21,659 nt of DNA. Source: Fonticula-like sp. SCN 57-25 (Eukaryota; Nucleariida; Rotosphaerida). The position numbers and the translations under genes were made by a program. A model generated the notes under the pieces. The model did no database searches. It saw only the letters and a list, made by a program, of their open reading frames with translations, and was not told the DNA's origin. This document shows, piece by piece, positions 1 to 9,860 of this stretch (within the stretch, counting starts at the first letter, position 1; every line of letters starts with the position of its first letter). The stretch is taken from NCBI GenBank assembly GCA_001724245.1, contig MEDX01000079.1:1-21659 (forward strand). The letters run 5' to 3'.

Positions 1-2276
1 AGCACGTGCCGGTGGCAACGACGTTCGAAAGCGTGTTGGCGGGCCAAGCCGCGTTGCTGAACGTGTTGGCAGCGCACATGTTGCCTGCAGATCAGATGGA
101 GAGTAAGCGACAGCTGACGATGAGCCACTGGCGTACGAGTACAGGGAGACGTGACGGTCGAAGCCCAGTTTCCGTTAATGTCGCACGCGCGCGTTGGCGC
201 TCCAGAGTATCCAGAGACACACGACCCGGTCGCGGAGGCGCCCGCATTGGTGATCGGCCAGTTTGCATTCTGAACATTGTTCACCGCCGAACACTTGATC
301 TCTGCAAGATCTGTTAGTCGCTGAAGGATACGACTCGTCAATCAGCGAATGGGGATGACGTACGAACACATGATCCGGTAATGGCGCCCCAGGCACCCGT
401 AGCACCACACGCGCGCTTGGGAGCCCCTGACCAGCCCGCATTGCAGGTTCCGGAGCCGTCGGTCAGCGAAAGAGTGAGAGGCCACGTGACCTTGTTTGTT
501 GAGTCAGCAAGCGCAGGGCACTGATAACCTGTGCACCGTCAAATGTCAGTAGGCGTTTTGAATGCGGGTGACGATGGCGCACGGGTGCACGGCGACGTGA
601 CAGTGCCCCAGGTTCCAGCCGCAGAGCAGGCACACTGCGGCGAGCCATGGTATCCGGATTGGCATGTGCCCGTGGCTGTGAGAAGGCTGCTCGTCTGGGG
701 GAAGGTTGCGGTTCCGATGGTGGAAGCGGCGCACACGCGGCCTATGGAATGGAGGCGTAAGCCCGCTAGACATCATCAGTATGATATATCTGACGCACGA
801 ACACACGGCGAGGTAACAGTGGTAGACCACACGCCGTTGTTATCGCAAGCTCTAGTGGGAGAGCCCGCGTATCCGTTGATGCAAGTTCCTGCGCCCGATA
901 CTCCGGCGGACGTGAGGGGGAATGTGGCGAACCCGTAGCTGCCTGAATTGTCGGCCGGGCAAGTTCGCTCTGGGGGATGGTAACATTAGCATGCGCCGCA
1001 CCAAGCCCACATTCACGTACTGACGCAAGGGGACGAGACGGCTCCCCAGACCGTGTTCGTGCACGTCATTGTGGGTGATCCCATGAACGTAGCCACGCAG
1101 GTTCCGGTCTTGGTCTCGCCGGTGTACGCGAATGGGAAGTTTGCATTATCCTTGAGAATTGCGTTGCAACTGCTCACTTCATTTCGACAGACACCGATCG
1201 TTAGAATTTGGCTATTCGATGAAGGGTACCATACCATTGCATGTGATCCCGTTGCCGCTATACCCGAGGTTACAGGTGCAAGCGCCATTGTTGCATGTGG
1301 CGGACGTGTGGCAAGTGTTGTAGGTAAATGCGACATATGGCTTGTAGGTGCCCGAGCTATAGATATGCGATTCCCAGTACCCGAGGACGGTAGATGTTGT
1401 GGTGGCGCGAAGTGATGTCTATAATCGAAAACATTTGGCATAAAGTCAACGCGAGAGTCTTTCGCATGCGCCAGTGAACGTACTAAAGTGTTGCTTCCCC
1501 GAACGGCGGCGTTCAACATGTTGTTGGTCAAGTTGATTGTGTACCATCTTTGTTGACGTTAGCCACCGCTACCGTGAATGATTATGGCATAGTTTTGTCG
1601 TACCTGCTTCCTCTGGAGAGCGGCGTAGCGGTCACAGCGCCAAAGTTAGAGGCCAAAGGTGGTTGGTTACTCCACTTGATGCCAGTGTTTGTCCTTGTTA
1701 TTGGAAAAAAGAGCAGACGCAATACTTCGGTTAGCAAGACTGTTCTTCATTCGCGTCGAATTGTCGGTGCGTACCAGGCAACGGAGGGTGCGTCGATCGT
1801 CACCGCTGCAGGTGCTCCTGAGGTACCCCAGTTGAGCCAGAGGACGGGCGTTCCAGTTGCGCAGAATCTCGAGGGGGTGGGCTGGATCATGGGTGTTTAG
1901 CGCCATTCATGCGTACTAGAATATTCGTACGGCAACGCCGCTAAAGTCAAAGTGCCAATAACCGTAGATAGGATTGGTGCCGGTGCCACCGCGCACGTAT
2001 GTCCAGCGCCACGAGGCTATAATTATAATGTTCAGTTATTTTACCATCGCTGCAGAGGTGCAGAGTATTGGATCCTGTGTCGTACAGGTAATGGCGTAGT
2101 TGTTGTTAATGTTTAGTGCCCAAGTAAAAGCCGAATCTTTCATGTAGATGTTGGTTTGGCCCAGCACAGAAGTAGCTGCTCATTGAGAGTTAGATCATCG
2201 AAAGGGTTTCCTGTTCAGTACCCAGCATGGCTACAGCAAGCGCGAGAACGGCAACTGTTGACGTTGGCGTCATCAT
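1..2276 (-). CDS. Secreted DNRLRE / EGF / sushi-like repeat protein (5' part; runs off left edge)
   Basis: Not a known named gene. Thirteen exons can be joined with matching phase: 2222-2276, 2086-2175, 1931-2016, 1775-1881, 1604-1693, 1484-1547, 1235-1418, 1021-1176, 799-969, 583-741, 364-528, 137-301 and <1-84, giving about 525 visible residues. Residues 1-24 are a signal peptide (MMTPTSTVAVLALAV..., cleavage likely after VLG). Residues about 25-197 resemble the DNRLRE/CBM96 carbohydrate-binding-like fold: TYVRGGTG, YGYWHFDFSG, IKWSNQPPLAS, RWYTINLT and YKPYVAFTY. Residues about 200-224 form an EGF-like module with five cysteines (C-x5-C-x4-C-x-C-x10-C). Five complete sushi/CCP-like repeats of about 52-57 residues and one partial follow, each with Cys...GTC..GY.GSP..C...G.W...SPC, one repeat per exon. 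Likely secreted or on the cell surface, binding glycans. The 3' end (more repeats, perhaps a membrane anchor) lies outside the window. The module order is well supported; individual splice choices less so. Confidence 0.8.
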
Positions 2277-2863
2277 CTTCTCTGTCGCACAGGCGGAGCT
2301 GGGCGGCTCCGCTCTGCCAGGAAGAGAAACAACAAACGAGAAAATAAAACGGGGCCCCTCTCCATTATCGCAATCATGAGTTTCCCCGTGCCCCGAGGTC
2401 CATCTCAGCATACTCGTTTTTGACTGGACATCGGAGGTCAGGCGTGTGCGGGGGGAGCTAAAATTGGTCCAAAAAGGAAGTTTTTGTGGTCACGGTTGTC
2501 ACCCCTGCGTGCTAGATTCCTAAAGCGGATATCTTTATTGCAAATGAACCAATCACACCGCCCCTTCTTTTATATGGTTTGCGTGGTGAAGCGTGACAAT
2601 CCGAACTAGGCAGGTGCTTATGCGAGATAAGGGTTTAAATCCACCAAGATTCCACCCCCGATTTCCGATTTTTGAAGCACTGTACGCATGATGCACCACA
2701 TCATAAATCTCACTTACCGTATTTTTGTTATTGAATGGTATCCTCTGAGCGTAAAACAATGGGCGATTGTAGATGCTGCAACAATAGTGTTTTTTGAAGA
2801 AGTTTAATAATCAAATCAGAGTTACGAACAAGTACAAAGATGTACATAGCGAGGAAGAGAAAG
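2277..2863. other. AT-rich intergenic stretch
   Basis: These 587 bases separate the start of the secreted repeat protein from the stop codon of the PAP2-like gene, both on the minus strand. They must hold the 3' UTR of the latter and the promoter of the former. The stretch is clearly AT-richer than the flanking exons. I see no convincing coding exon, RNA gene or repeat. Confidence 0.5.
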
Positions 2864-4225
2864 TTATTGTGTCTTGTCCTTTCCTCCACGAGAGCGAGCC
2901 AAGCCAAAAAGCCGCAAAACTGCCGGAAACACGACAAGCAAAAAGATTGGTTGCACAAAATGAACCAAAAAGCGCCAGTTGCCTGTGAGCTTATGTCCCA
3001 CTAGTGCCACCGCAGCGGTGTTAAGAATGGCCTTGCTGTATGTGAACACGGCAAATCCAGCAACGGCAGCCACCGCACGGAGCAGCAGAGGTCCGCTAAG
3101 TTGGAGGTTGCGCGCACGAAGAAGCCTCACGAGCACGACGCTCGCGACCAATCCTAGCATTATGGCAGTTTTCTCATAGGCCGACGAGTTGCGCATGTGG
3201 TGTGCTCCGGTGCCCGATTGAAGACGGCAGTATGACTCGTAATTGCGCTGCCATTCCTCTGGATGCACAGTCATCTGGTCATAGTGCGATTCTAGTACCT
3301 CCAGGGCGAGCGTCACAGCAGAGAGCACCAAAAGCAGAAACGTCAGGGACGCAAACGACAGCTTTCGGAAAACTCGCTGCACCGGCTCAGTGCGCCACAA
3401 AAGATAGAGGATAAAGTAGCAAACGCCATAGGTGAAACCAACAAGGACGTCCATGACCGTGTGGGTGCCCAAGTATGTAATCTCAAAGACGGTGTAAACT
3501 TCATAGATGAGCGCTAGCGCGGCGGTGGGGATCTTCCAGCGCGAGGGTGCATGGTAAACGAGAAAGAGGGACAAAATTAGACTCATCATCGAGTGACCAG
3601 AGGGAAGGCTGTAGCCTGCGGAAAGCGTGTGTGAGTATGCGAGGAAGCGACGGCACGGTCATCCCGTACCTCCTCCGCAAGAAACCGCATGCCCAGAGGT
3701 GCAAAACCAGAATCCGCGCGGAGATGCAATAAAGCTCTTGCTAAAATTTTTGATCAAGTGACCAAAAATGATGTAGAGATAGAGCTGCGCGCCAAAGTGG
3801 ATGCTGAAGAACGACGCGACGACGAAGGCGACCTGCATGTAGATGAAGCTGTTGGTCGCCTTGTGCCACCAACTCAAGAACGCGTTAACATCGTCGCCCA
3901 GTGGGAACGTCTCCATCAAAAATTCGGGCAACCAGCAGTTGACACGCTGAATGTCCACCTTGAAGAAACGAAGGGCCAGCAACTCGCAGGCCAGCAGCGT
4001 GAAGGCCACGCCGACGGCGAGCCCCAACCAAAAGGTGGGCCGGTTCTGGCCCACGTTGTCATGCGACGTCTTGGAGGCCGGGCCATTCATTTCAGGCACG
4101 CTGTCGGTCGCGTCACGGGCGGCAACGCCGTTGGCAGCCTGCGGCGACACGTGCTTGCCGCTGGGACCATCAGCAGCGTTCATCGTCAACCCCGCCACCG
4201 GCCAATGTTGGTTTAAAACCGACAT
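2864..4225 (-). CDS. Multi-pass PAP2-superfamily lipid phosphatase, SGPP-like
   Basis: Two exons, 3670-4225 and 2864-3615, join across a 54-nt intron (GTACGG...CCGCAG) to give 435 residues. The join creates the phosphatase motif C2 (GGGYSLPSGHSMM), which is strong support for the splice. Motif C1 is a KX6R form (KSFIASPRG, with G in place of the usual P). C3 is YLGTHTVMDVLVG, with the catalytic His and Asp present. Eight or more hydrophobic segments are visible. The order of motifs and the long C-terminal membrane region resemble sphingosine-1-phosphate phosphatases and related ER membrane PAP2 enzymes, which dephosphorylate lipid phosphates. The SR pair that normally opens C3 is EI here, so activity is uncertain. 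The start is ATG 4225 (MSVLNQHW); ATG 4183 (MNAADGPSG) is possible. It is divergent from PrimPol, 225 bp away. Confidence 0.8.
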
Positions 4226-4381
4226 AATCTGGAGGCTGTGCTTTATAGCGATAGCGGCTGTATCCGTATACACGATAATGTTTTGCCCCGACGCTCTGTC
4301 GCCAATGGTGATATTGTAAACCTATGCGAGGCACGCACACATTGCGGACACTACCTCCTGCTTAACTAGAGCGAGGATAGC

Positions 4382-4432
4382 TCAGGCCAGCTTCACCTCC
4401 TCCGGGTCTATCTTGAACACGTCACGTGCCAT
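4382..4432 (-). other. 16-codon small ORF upstream of the PAP2-like gene (possible uORF)
   Basis: An ATG at 4432 opens the frame MARDVFKIDPEEVKLA, ending in TGA at 4382-4384. Its codons mostly end in G or C, like real exons here, yet it sits in the divergent PAP2/PrimPol promoter. It could be an upstream ORF in the PAP2-like 5' UTR, a stray exon of an unrecognised gene, or chance. I found no homologue by eye. Confidence 0.25.
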
Positions 4433-4436
4433 TTAA

Positions 4437-4447
4437 TTTGGCGCGAA
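4437..4447 (+). promoter_or_regulatory. E2F/DP-like site just before the PrimPol start
   Basis: The sequence TTTGGCGCGAA matches the E2F/DP consensus TTTSSCGC. It ends three bases before the PrimPol ATG at 4451. Such sites usually drive G1/S transcription, which suits a replication-repriming enzyme. Function is inferred from the motif alone. Confidence 0.5.
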
Positions 4448-4450
4448 CAA

Positions 4451-5823
4451 ATGGCCGATGATGCTGCACGGACTCGACGCGCCGTACCAGCCGAGGCGTT
4501 TTACACATCTGTGGGAGCTCAGCTGAGCGAAGCTGTACGAAAACGCTCGTCTGATGCACTTGCCAGCGCGCATCACCGGGTAAAAATAGAGGCAGCGCTT
4601 CGAAGTAATACCCCGCTCCCATCTGCAACAATTTCGCGCCATAACATTTCCCGCGACTTTTTCAAGCTTCGAACCGCGCTAGAGTATAGTCGGGAAGACC
4701 GCGAACAGAAGGTATTTGTGTTCATGTTTGAGGATCCGAGGAATGGGTGGCGGCGGTTTCAAGTGGCCCCTTTGGACGAGTTCTGGTTGCGCTATAGGTA
4801 CGCGCATAACTATTGACCACGCCGACGCGGTTCTCACGTTTGCAAAGCGATATGCAGAGCTCTGAGCGCCATTTCTATGAGATCATCCCCGACGGAGTTC
4901 CGTGCAAGCTCTACTTTGATCTTGAGTACAAACTTGCCCCCAACGAAGGATGCGATGCCGAGGCGCTCGTCGCGTCTTTCAAGTCACTTGTGTCCGGCGA
5001 GCTCGAGCAGGCCTACGGCGTATCAGTAGACCCAGAGATGATTCTTGATTTGCGTTCAGCGAGCGCGGGTAAATTCTCGAGCCATTTGATATGGGATCTT
5101 CCGGGCGTCGCATTTGCGGATAACGTTCAGGCGGGCAACTTTGTGCTCAGCATGCTCTCCAGGTTTCGGGCCTGCATTTCCGATGGGCAGGATCCCCGCA
5201 GTGCGGCCATGAAGCGGCTACTTGTGAAGAATGAGCAAGGCGAGACGGAATTTTTTGTTGATCAAAGCGTCTACACGCGGAATCGCGCCCTGCGGATATA
5301 TCTCTCGTCCAAATTTGGAAGCCGTGCTGCATTCCACCCCGCTGACCATCCATCGCCAGGGCTCGTCGCGCCGTCTCGCGCTCTTTTCGAAAGGTCTTTG
5401 GTGACTCACCATGTCTCCGCGCCCGCGCGGCTGCTCACTGCCACAGGGCCGTGTTCGTCGTCCTCGAGCGCGCCCTTTGTTGACTTCCCTTCCGCAGACG
5501 GCGCGGCGCCGTCAGATCTGGACGCATTCGTGCTCTCGATCGCTACTGAGAATGGGGGCCCCAGTGCGACCATCCGCTCTCGCCAGCTCAGCCCGGATCG
5601 CGGGACACTGCGCTTCAATATGGCGGGCAATCGGTTCTGTCACAATGTCCGGCGCCAGCACAAGTCAAACAACGTCTACTATGACGTCAAACTCTCGCAC
5701 GGCGTCGTGTTCCAGCGATGCACCGACACTGATTGCAGGGGGTATCGCTCTTCACCCCGGCTTGTTCCGGTGGAGCTTTTGCCCGATCCCTCAAAGGCAG
5801 GCGCAGCAGAGCCTCAAGCATGA
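4451..5823 (+). CDS. PRIMPOL: Primase-polymerase PrimPol
   Basis: PrimPol is an archaeo-eukaryotic primase (AEP) that reprimes stalled replication forks in nucleus and mitochondria and can bypass lesions. Exons 4451-4797 and 4848-5823 join across a 50-nt intron (GTACGC...GCAAAG) to give 440 residues. Motif I is CKLYFDLEY (D140, E142), motif II is FSSH (S193, H195), and motif III is FFVDQSVYTRNR (D254). The C-terminal zinc-binding segment reads NRFCHNVRRQHKSNN...RCTDTDC, keeping the Cys-His-Cys-Cys ligands. The human enzyme is 560 residues; this one stops about 27 residues after the zinc motif and shows no acidic RPA-binding tail. The splice acceptor (AAAG) is weak; it was chosen because it is the one that keeps frame. 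The start has no upstream alternative. It is convergent with EME1, 69 bp away. Confidence 0.93.
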
Positions 5824-5892
5824 ATTAGAGTGTATCAAAGTGTATTAATGTACATAATGTTTTATAAAGTGATGCAGTTCAATCGCTGGTGG

Positions 5893-8173
5893 TCAGGAAA
5901 GTATCATGTCAGGGTCGGTGCCCAGGAACACCTGCGACACGCGCGCAGACAAGGCGTCCCCGATTAAGCGTGGGTCGGATCCTTGCCTCGTGATCACCAC
6001 CTGGGACAGAGCGTGCCTGTCCTTTTCGATGGCCGAGACCAAGAGCTGCAGCGTGGGGTATTGCCGCAGAATGGCTTCCGCGACGGGCGGAGAGACCATC
6101 GGAATGGCCTGAAAGCGAAAAGTATGGTGAGCGGGAAGCAAGTACACATCAAGCTCGTACGCAAAGCATATTTTTCCAGCCCTCGCGAAGGGTCGCCGCG
6201 CCTTTCTCGTATGATTCCAGATCAAAATTGTACGACAGCTGCACTTTCCTGGGTAGGCGGCACGCACATGTCAGTACGCAGTCACATCCTGAGATGGTGC
6301 AAGCGTACCTCTCTGGCTTTTGAGCAACCTCTTTCAAAAACAGGTCAAACTCGTTCATTAATTCCGAGATAGTGTCGCACTCCACAATGCAAACACCGCA
6401 CGTCTGAATAGTAAAAATGTACGATTGGAGCGTCTCGGGGTTCAGGCCCGCGGACGAGGACTGGGCGCCCGCCTGCTCGGCGCCGCTGCGGATCTGCCGC
6501 ACGGCTTGCCGAAACTCCCGCGTCAGCTGAGTCGCCAGTTTCTGCTGGTACTTTTGACGCTGATAGAGGAAAAGGACCGGTCTAACCTTTTCCCTCGTCG
6601 ACTCTTTCAATAGCTATATAATACGAGTGAGCAGACAGCGACAGCTCCAGGGCAAGGATGCGCACGGAATCCAAAAAACTGCCAATCGTGTCCTTTTCAA
6701 TCTCGGCGCCAATCCACTCGGCAGTCCGGTAGGCCACCATGTATCCGCCGCCGTCGGCCGTCTTTAGTATAAGCCTAGCATCGATCTGTTAGTGCCGGGC
6801 AAGCGTTCTTTGCCGCGCATACGATTCGTCCAGCGGGATCGGCTTCTCGCGCATCGTGCACATGCTCTCCTTTACGTGTGCACACAACGATGCGTATAGT
6901 GATGATTGATCTAGCACAGGCGAAACTGTGACGGACGTCTCCTGCAGCAGCTCTTCAGTTGTCTTGCGCGAGACGCGGGGCGCCTTGGCCTTGCCACTCT
7001 CCGGCCGTTTTGTCGTCGGCTCGGCCGGTGCGCTCTCCTCTTGATTGTTCTTTTTGCGCGGCTTTGGTACGCCTTTGTCCTTGCGAGGCTTGCGAGTTTT
7101 GGTCACAGGCTCTGCCGATTCAGCCACGGGTGCCGGGTCCTTACCGCGCGCCGCACTGTGGCCAGGGCGGCTCGGCTCCTCATCGCTCGAGGAGCTTTCC
7201 GAGGACGACGGTGGGTTTCTAGTGGCACCGGAAGCTGGCTCGGTTGCTGCGCTCGCTCTTACTGAGGCGTCGGAGTGGGGCCGTGCGGCCGGCCGGGGCG
7301 GCGAACTCGAGGAGGCACCATTCGTTTTGCGCTTCTTCCCAGTGCTTGTTGATAAAGGATGCGCCAGTACTTGCATCACTTCATCAGAGTACGTCGGCAC
7401 TAGCGATTTCGTCGGCCGGGCGCGGCGGTCCTGTCTCTCGAGCAAATGGTTTTGGATCACGCTCGATGCCTTGGATTCCGATATAGGGGTTTCCTCAGCG
7501 TCGTCCTCGTCATGCTGAAGTTGGCGCTTGCGCTTACGCAGCATATCGCCATTACCGGTCTCCGTCGTACTACCGGTGCTCGTTGGTGGAGGTGTCGCAT
7601 CGTGAAGCGTGTCCGGTAGGACCGCGAGGGGCGTCGGCGTCGGTCCCACACGGGCGATCCTGGGATTATCGGTTACCATCGGCAAAACAAATGCAGCAAT
7701 GCGTACTGGCGGTTGATCATTGTGTTCATGGGGGCCAACTCGTCATCGTCTAAATCAATCGTTGCTGGCGCCTGGGGGGTTGCAGGGGAAGCGAGCCTCG
7801 TTGGGGCGAGTCCGTGCACCTGGGTGTCAGAGTGACGGTCGACGGATCCGGCGCGCGAGGCAGGCAGCCTCCCCCAGGAAGGAGTAGAGGCCTGACTCGT
7901 TCCTACACTGGCCTGCGAGGTCGGCGGAAAGGGCGGCGGGCTCGGGGTCGAGTCGTCGTCATCGTCGATCTCGTACGGTTGCGCGGTCGAGCCCATCACA
8001 GCCCTCTGTTCTACACGTCCAGCAGCAGGTGCACCGCCGTTGGCAGAACCATCTGATGGTGAGGGGTTCGCTGAGCGGTGGCGAGACAGCACCAGGCTGG
8101 TGAGCGAGGGGCTAACCGCCGAACTTCGTTGGTGGTTGTCACCCGCGTTTGACATGCCGCTGTGCAGGTGCAT
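5893..8173 (-). CDS. EME1: Crossover-junction endonuclease subunit EME1 (partner of MUS81)
   Basis: EME1 is the non-catalytic ERCC4-family partner of MUS81 and targets the nuclease to 3' flaps, stalled forks and Holliday junctions. Six exons are proposed: 7707-8173, 6823-7659, 6603-6774, 6309-6559, 6161-6248 and 5893-6108, about 676 residues. The N-terminal half is low-complexity, basic and Ser/Pro-rich. The ERCC4-like core runs from PIPLDESLILKTADGGGY through LQSYIFTIQTCGVCIVECDT. The C-terminal helix-hairpin-helix region is the clearest match: AIPMVSPPVAEAILRQYPT, then RLIGDALSARVSQVFL and a PD-containing end. The 5893-6108, 6161-6248, 6309-6559 and 7660-7706 junctions are firm. The intron at 6560-6602 (GTCGAC donor) and the donor/acceptor near 6775-6822 are less certain. 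Starts at 8155 and 8242 are also in frame. Human EME1 is 570 residues. Confidence 0.85.
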
Positions 8174-8326
8174 GCTGCTAACAACATCTATCAATGGCTG
8201 ATAAACCCACCATACATGTATCAGATCCGATAAATCCACCATATGACGACACTAGTTTTATTTGTGGTTCGACGGATAAAAGGAGGAACAAAGTAAACAA
8301 CAACAGTACACTGCACTACGGCGAAC

Positions 8327-9619
8327 TCACGCGCGGGAGTAGGCATCAATCTTGCGCTGCAGAGGGTCGAGGCAAGGACCCAACAGGCGGAGGAACGAGG
8401 GCTTGTCGATGACGAGGCACGTCACGGCGGACTCGGCCACGACCGTGGCGGCGCGAACACCATCCCTGAGCAGGGCGACCTCTAAAAAAGCAAAAAAACC
8501 GGCGAATGTTAGCCACTTGACAAAGTAGAAGCAGGGCATCGCACCGCCAAAGAATTGTCCCGCGACGAGGCGCTCGACAATCTTGTCGTTGCCCTCGGCA
8601 TCCCGCTGGCTCACCACGACCGTGCCATCTTCAATGATGAAGAACAGGTCTCCCTGCTCCCCCTCCTTGACAATCGCCTGACCAGCCTCAAACTCCTCGC
8701 GGCCGAGCACGTCCGAGAGGCGAATGATCTCCATCTCGCTGAGCTCCTCAAAGAGCGGCACCTTCTTCAAAAATTCCGCGTACTTGACGCGGCGGTCGTA
8801 CATCGACCTGACAACGCTCTGGCGGAACGTGTCACGGTCCACGGCCCACACGGTCGAGTCCTCCAGCGCGACGACGCTGGCGGCGCGGGGCTGCATGTAG
8901 AGCAGGGCGAGTTCACCAAAGCCCTGCCCGGCCGAGTACTTGGTCTTGGACTCGCCGTCCTTGATAACCTCAAACTGACCGCTGGCCACAATATAAAACT
9001 CGTCTCCTTCATCACCCTGCTTGATCAAAAACTCGCCCTTGGCAACGGTCCGCTTCGCGACCGCATCCACCACCTCTGCAAAGGCAATCTGGTTAGTTTC
9101 AAATCGAGGCCACAGCGGGAGGTGCGCACGGCTGAGCTGAGGCGAGTCAAGGTGCCTAAACAGGAGGAGCTTTTTCAAATAGCCATGGATGAGCTGGGCA
9201 TCTTCGGCCGACTTTTCGTTAACAATTCGAATGCGCTCGGTCGACGTCGTCGGATCATAGGACTCCCCAGCAACCGACTCCCGGCGGTTTCCAAGGCGGA
9301 CCTTCTTGGACTCACCCTACAAAGTGGAAAGGAATGAGCACAGTGGTGGAGGACGGAGGGAGAAGGGCAAGCGTACCGCAAACTCGGTCCTCGATAGCCG
9401 CTCAAGGGTCCTATTGTTCGGACGCTGGCCCTCCGAAGCCGCAGAGGACTTGCTCTCTAAAAGTAAATAGGAGTGAGCAAAGATATGGCCCAAAGGTTGA
9501 GTAACCAGAAGGGAAAACATACGGCGCAAAAGATAGAAAACAGCTCCTCCGACAGCAAGCCCGGCCGCAGCGGTCAAGATCGGGTGTTCCTTCACGGAAT
9601 CGACAATCTTGGACAGCAT
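8327..9619 (-). CDS. cAMP-dependent protein kinase regulatory subunit with N-terminal membrane segment
   Basis: Five exons (9523-9619, 9377-9456, 9130-9316, 8545-9075, 8327-8481) join in phase to give 349 residues. The protein binds and inhibits the PKA catalytic subunit and releases it on cAMP. The inhibitor segment is NRRESV at residues 69-74, a phosphorylatable (type II-like) substrate site. It is followed by YDPTTSTERIRIVNEKS. Two cyclic-nucleotide domains follow. Each phosphate-binding cassette is intact: FGELALLYMQPRAASV in domain A and FGEVALLRDGVRAATV in domain B, the second assembled across the 8482-8544 intron. The usual N-terminal dimerisation/docking domain is absent. In its place residues 13-31 form a Gly/Ala-rich hydrophobic helix (PILTAAAGLAVGGAVFYLL) followed by Arg. 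The start ATG 9619 is in frame and has no earlier rival. It shares a 321-bp divergent promoter with TOP3A. Confidence 0.93.
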
Positions 9620-9699
9620 TCCAAAAAAAGTCCAGTAAAACTCAATTCAGAGCAGGCTGCAAGTAAATAAAATTAAGGAGAAACACCGAAACGAAGACG

Positions 9700-9710
9700 C
9701 TCCCGCCAAG
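9700..9710 (-). promoter_or_regulatory. E2F-like site, reverse orientation
   Basis: Read on the minus strand this is CTTGGCGGGAG, sharing ten bases with the second site at 9850-9860. It resembles E2F/DP sites of the TTTGGCGGGA type. Function is inferred. Confidence 0.4.
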
Positions 9711-9819
9711 TCGAGGTCCACCGACCGTTCCGAGCTGCTTTACCGCGCCCTTTCCTTTTCCTGGCACCCTGCCTCTGAAAAGCAGGAGCAACAAGGCCGG
9801 CACAACAACCAAACGATCT

Positions 9820-9847
9820 CGACCTGTCACACTGCTGTGACAGGTCG
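9820..9847. repeat. Perfect 12-bp inverted repeat with 4-bp spacer
   Basis: The arm CGACCTGTCACA is followed by CTGC and then its exact reverse complement. Each arm contains CTGTCA/TGACAG, the core recognised by TALE homeodomain proteins. It may be a dimeric transcription-factor operator in the PKA-R/TOP3A promoter, or a hairpin. Confidence 0.75.
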
Positions 9848-9849
9848 GA

Positions 9850-9860
9850 TTTGGCGGGAG
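9850..9860 (+). promoter_or_regulatory. E2F-like site upstream of TOP3A
   Basis: TTTGGCGGGAG lies three bases beyond the palindrome and 80 bp before the TOP3A ATG. It matches the E2F/DP type TTTGGCGGGA and is inverted relative to the 9700-9710 site. Confidence 0.5.

Noticed and set aside
1-2276. Reading the left region as a decayed pseudogene because of many stops and frame changes
   Set aside because: Every stop falls in a segment bounded by GT...AG sites, and all 12 joins keep phase and rebuild known domains, so introns explain it.
2560-2660. tRNA-like T-arm sequence (GGGTTTAAATCC) in the AT-rich gap
   Set aside because: No matching acceptor stem, D arm or anticodon stem could be drawn around it.
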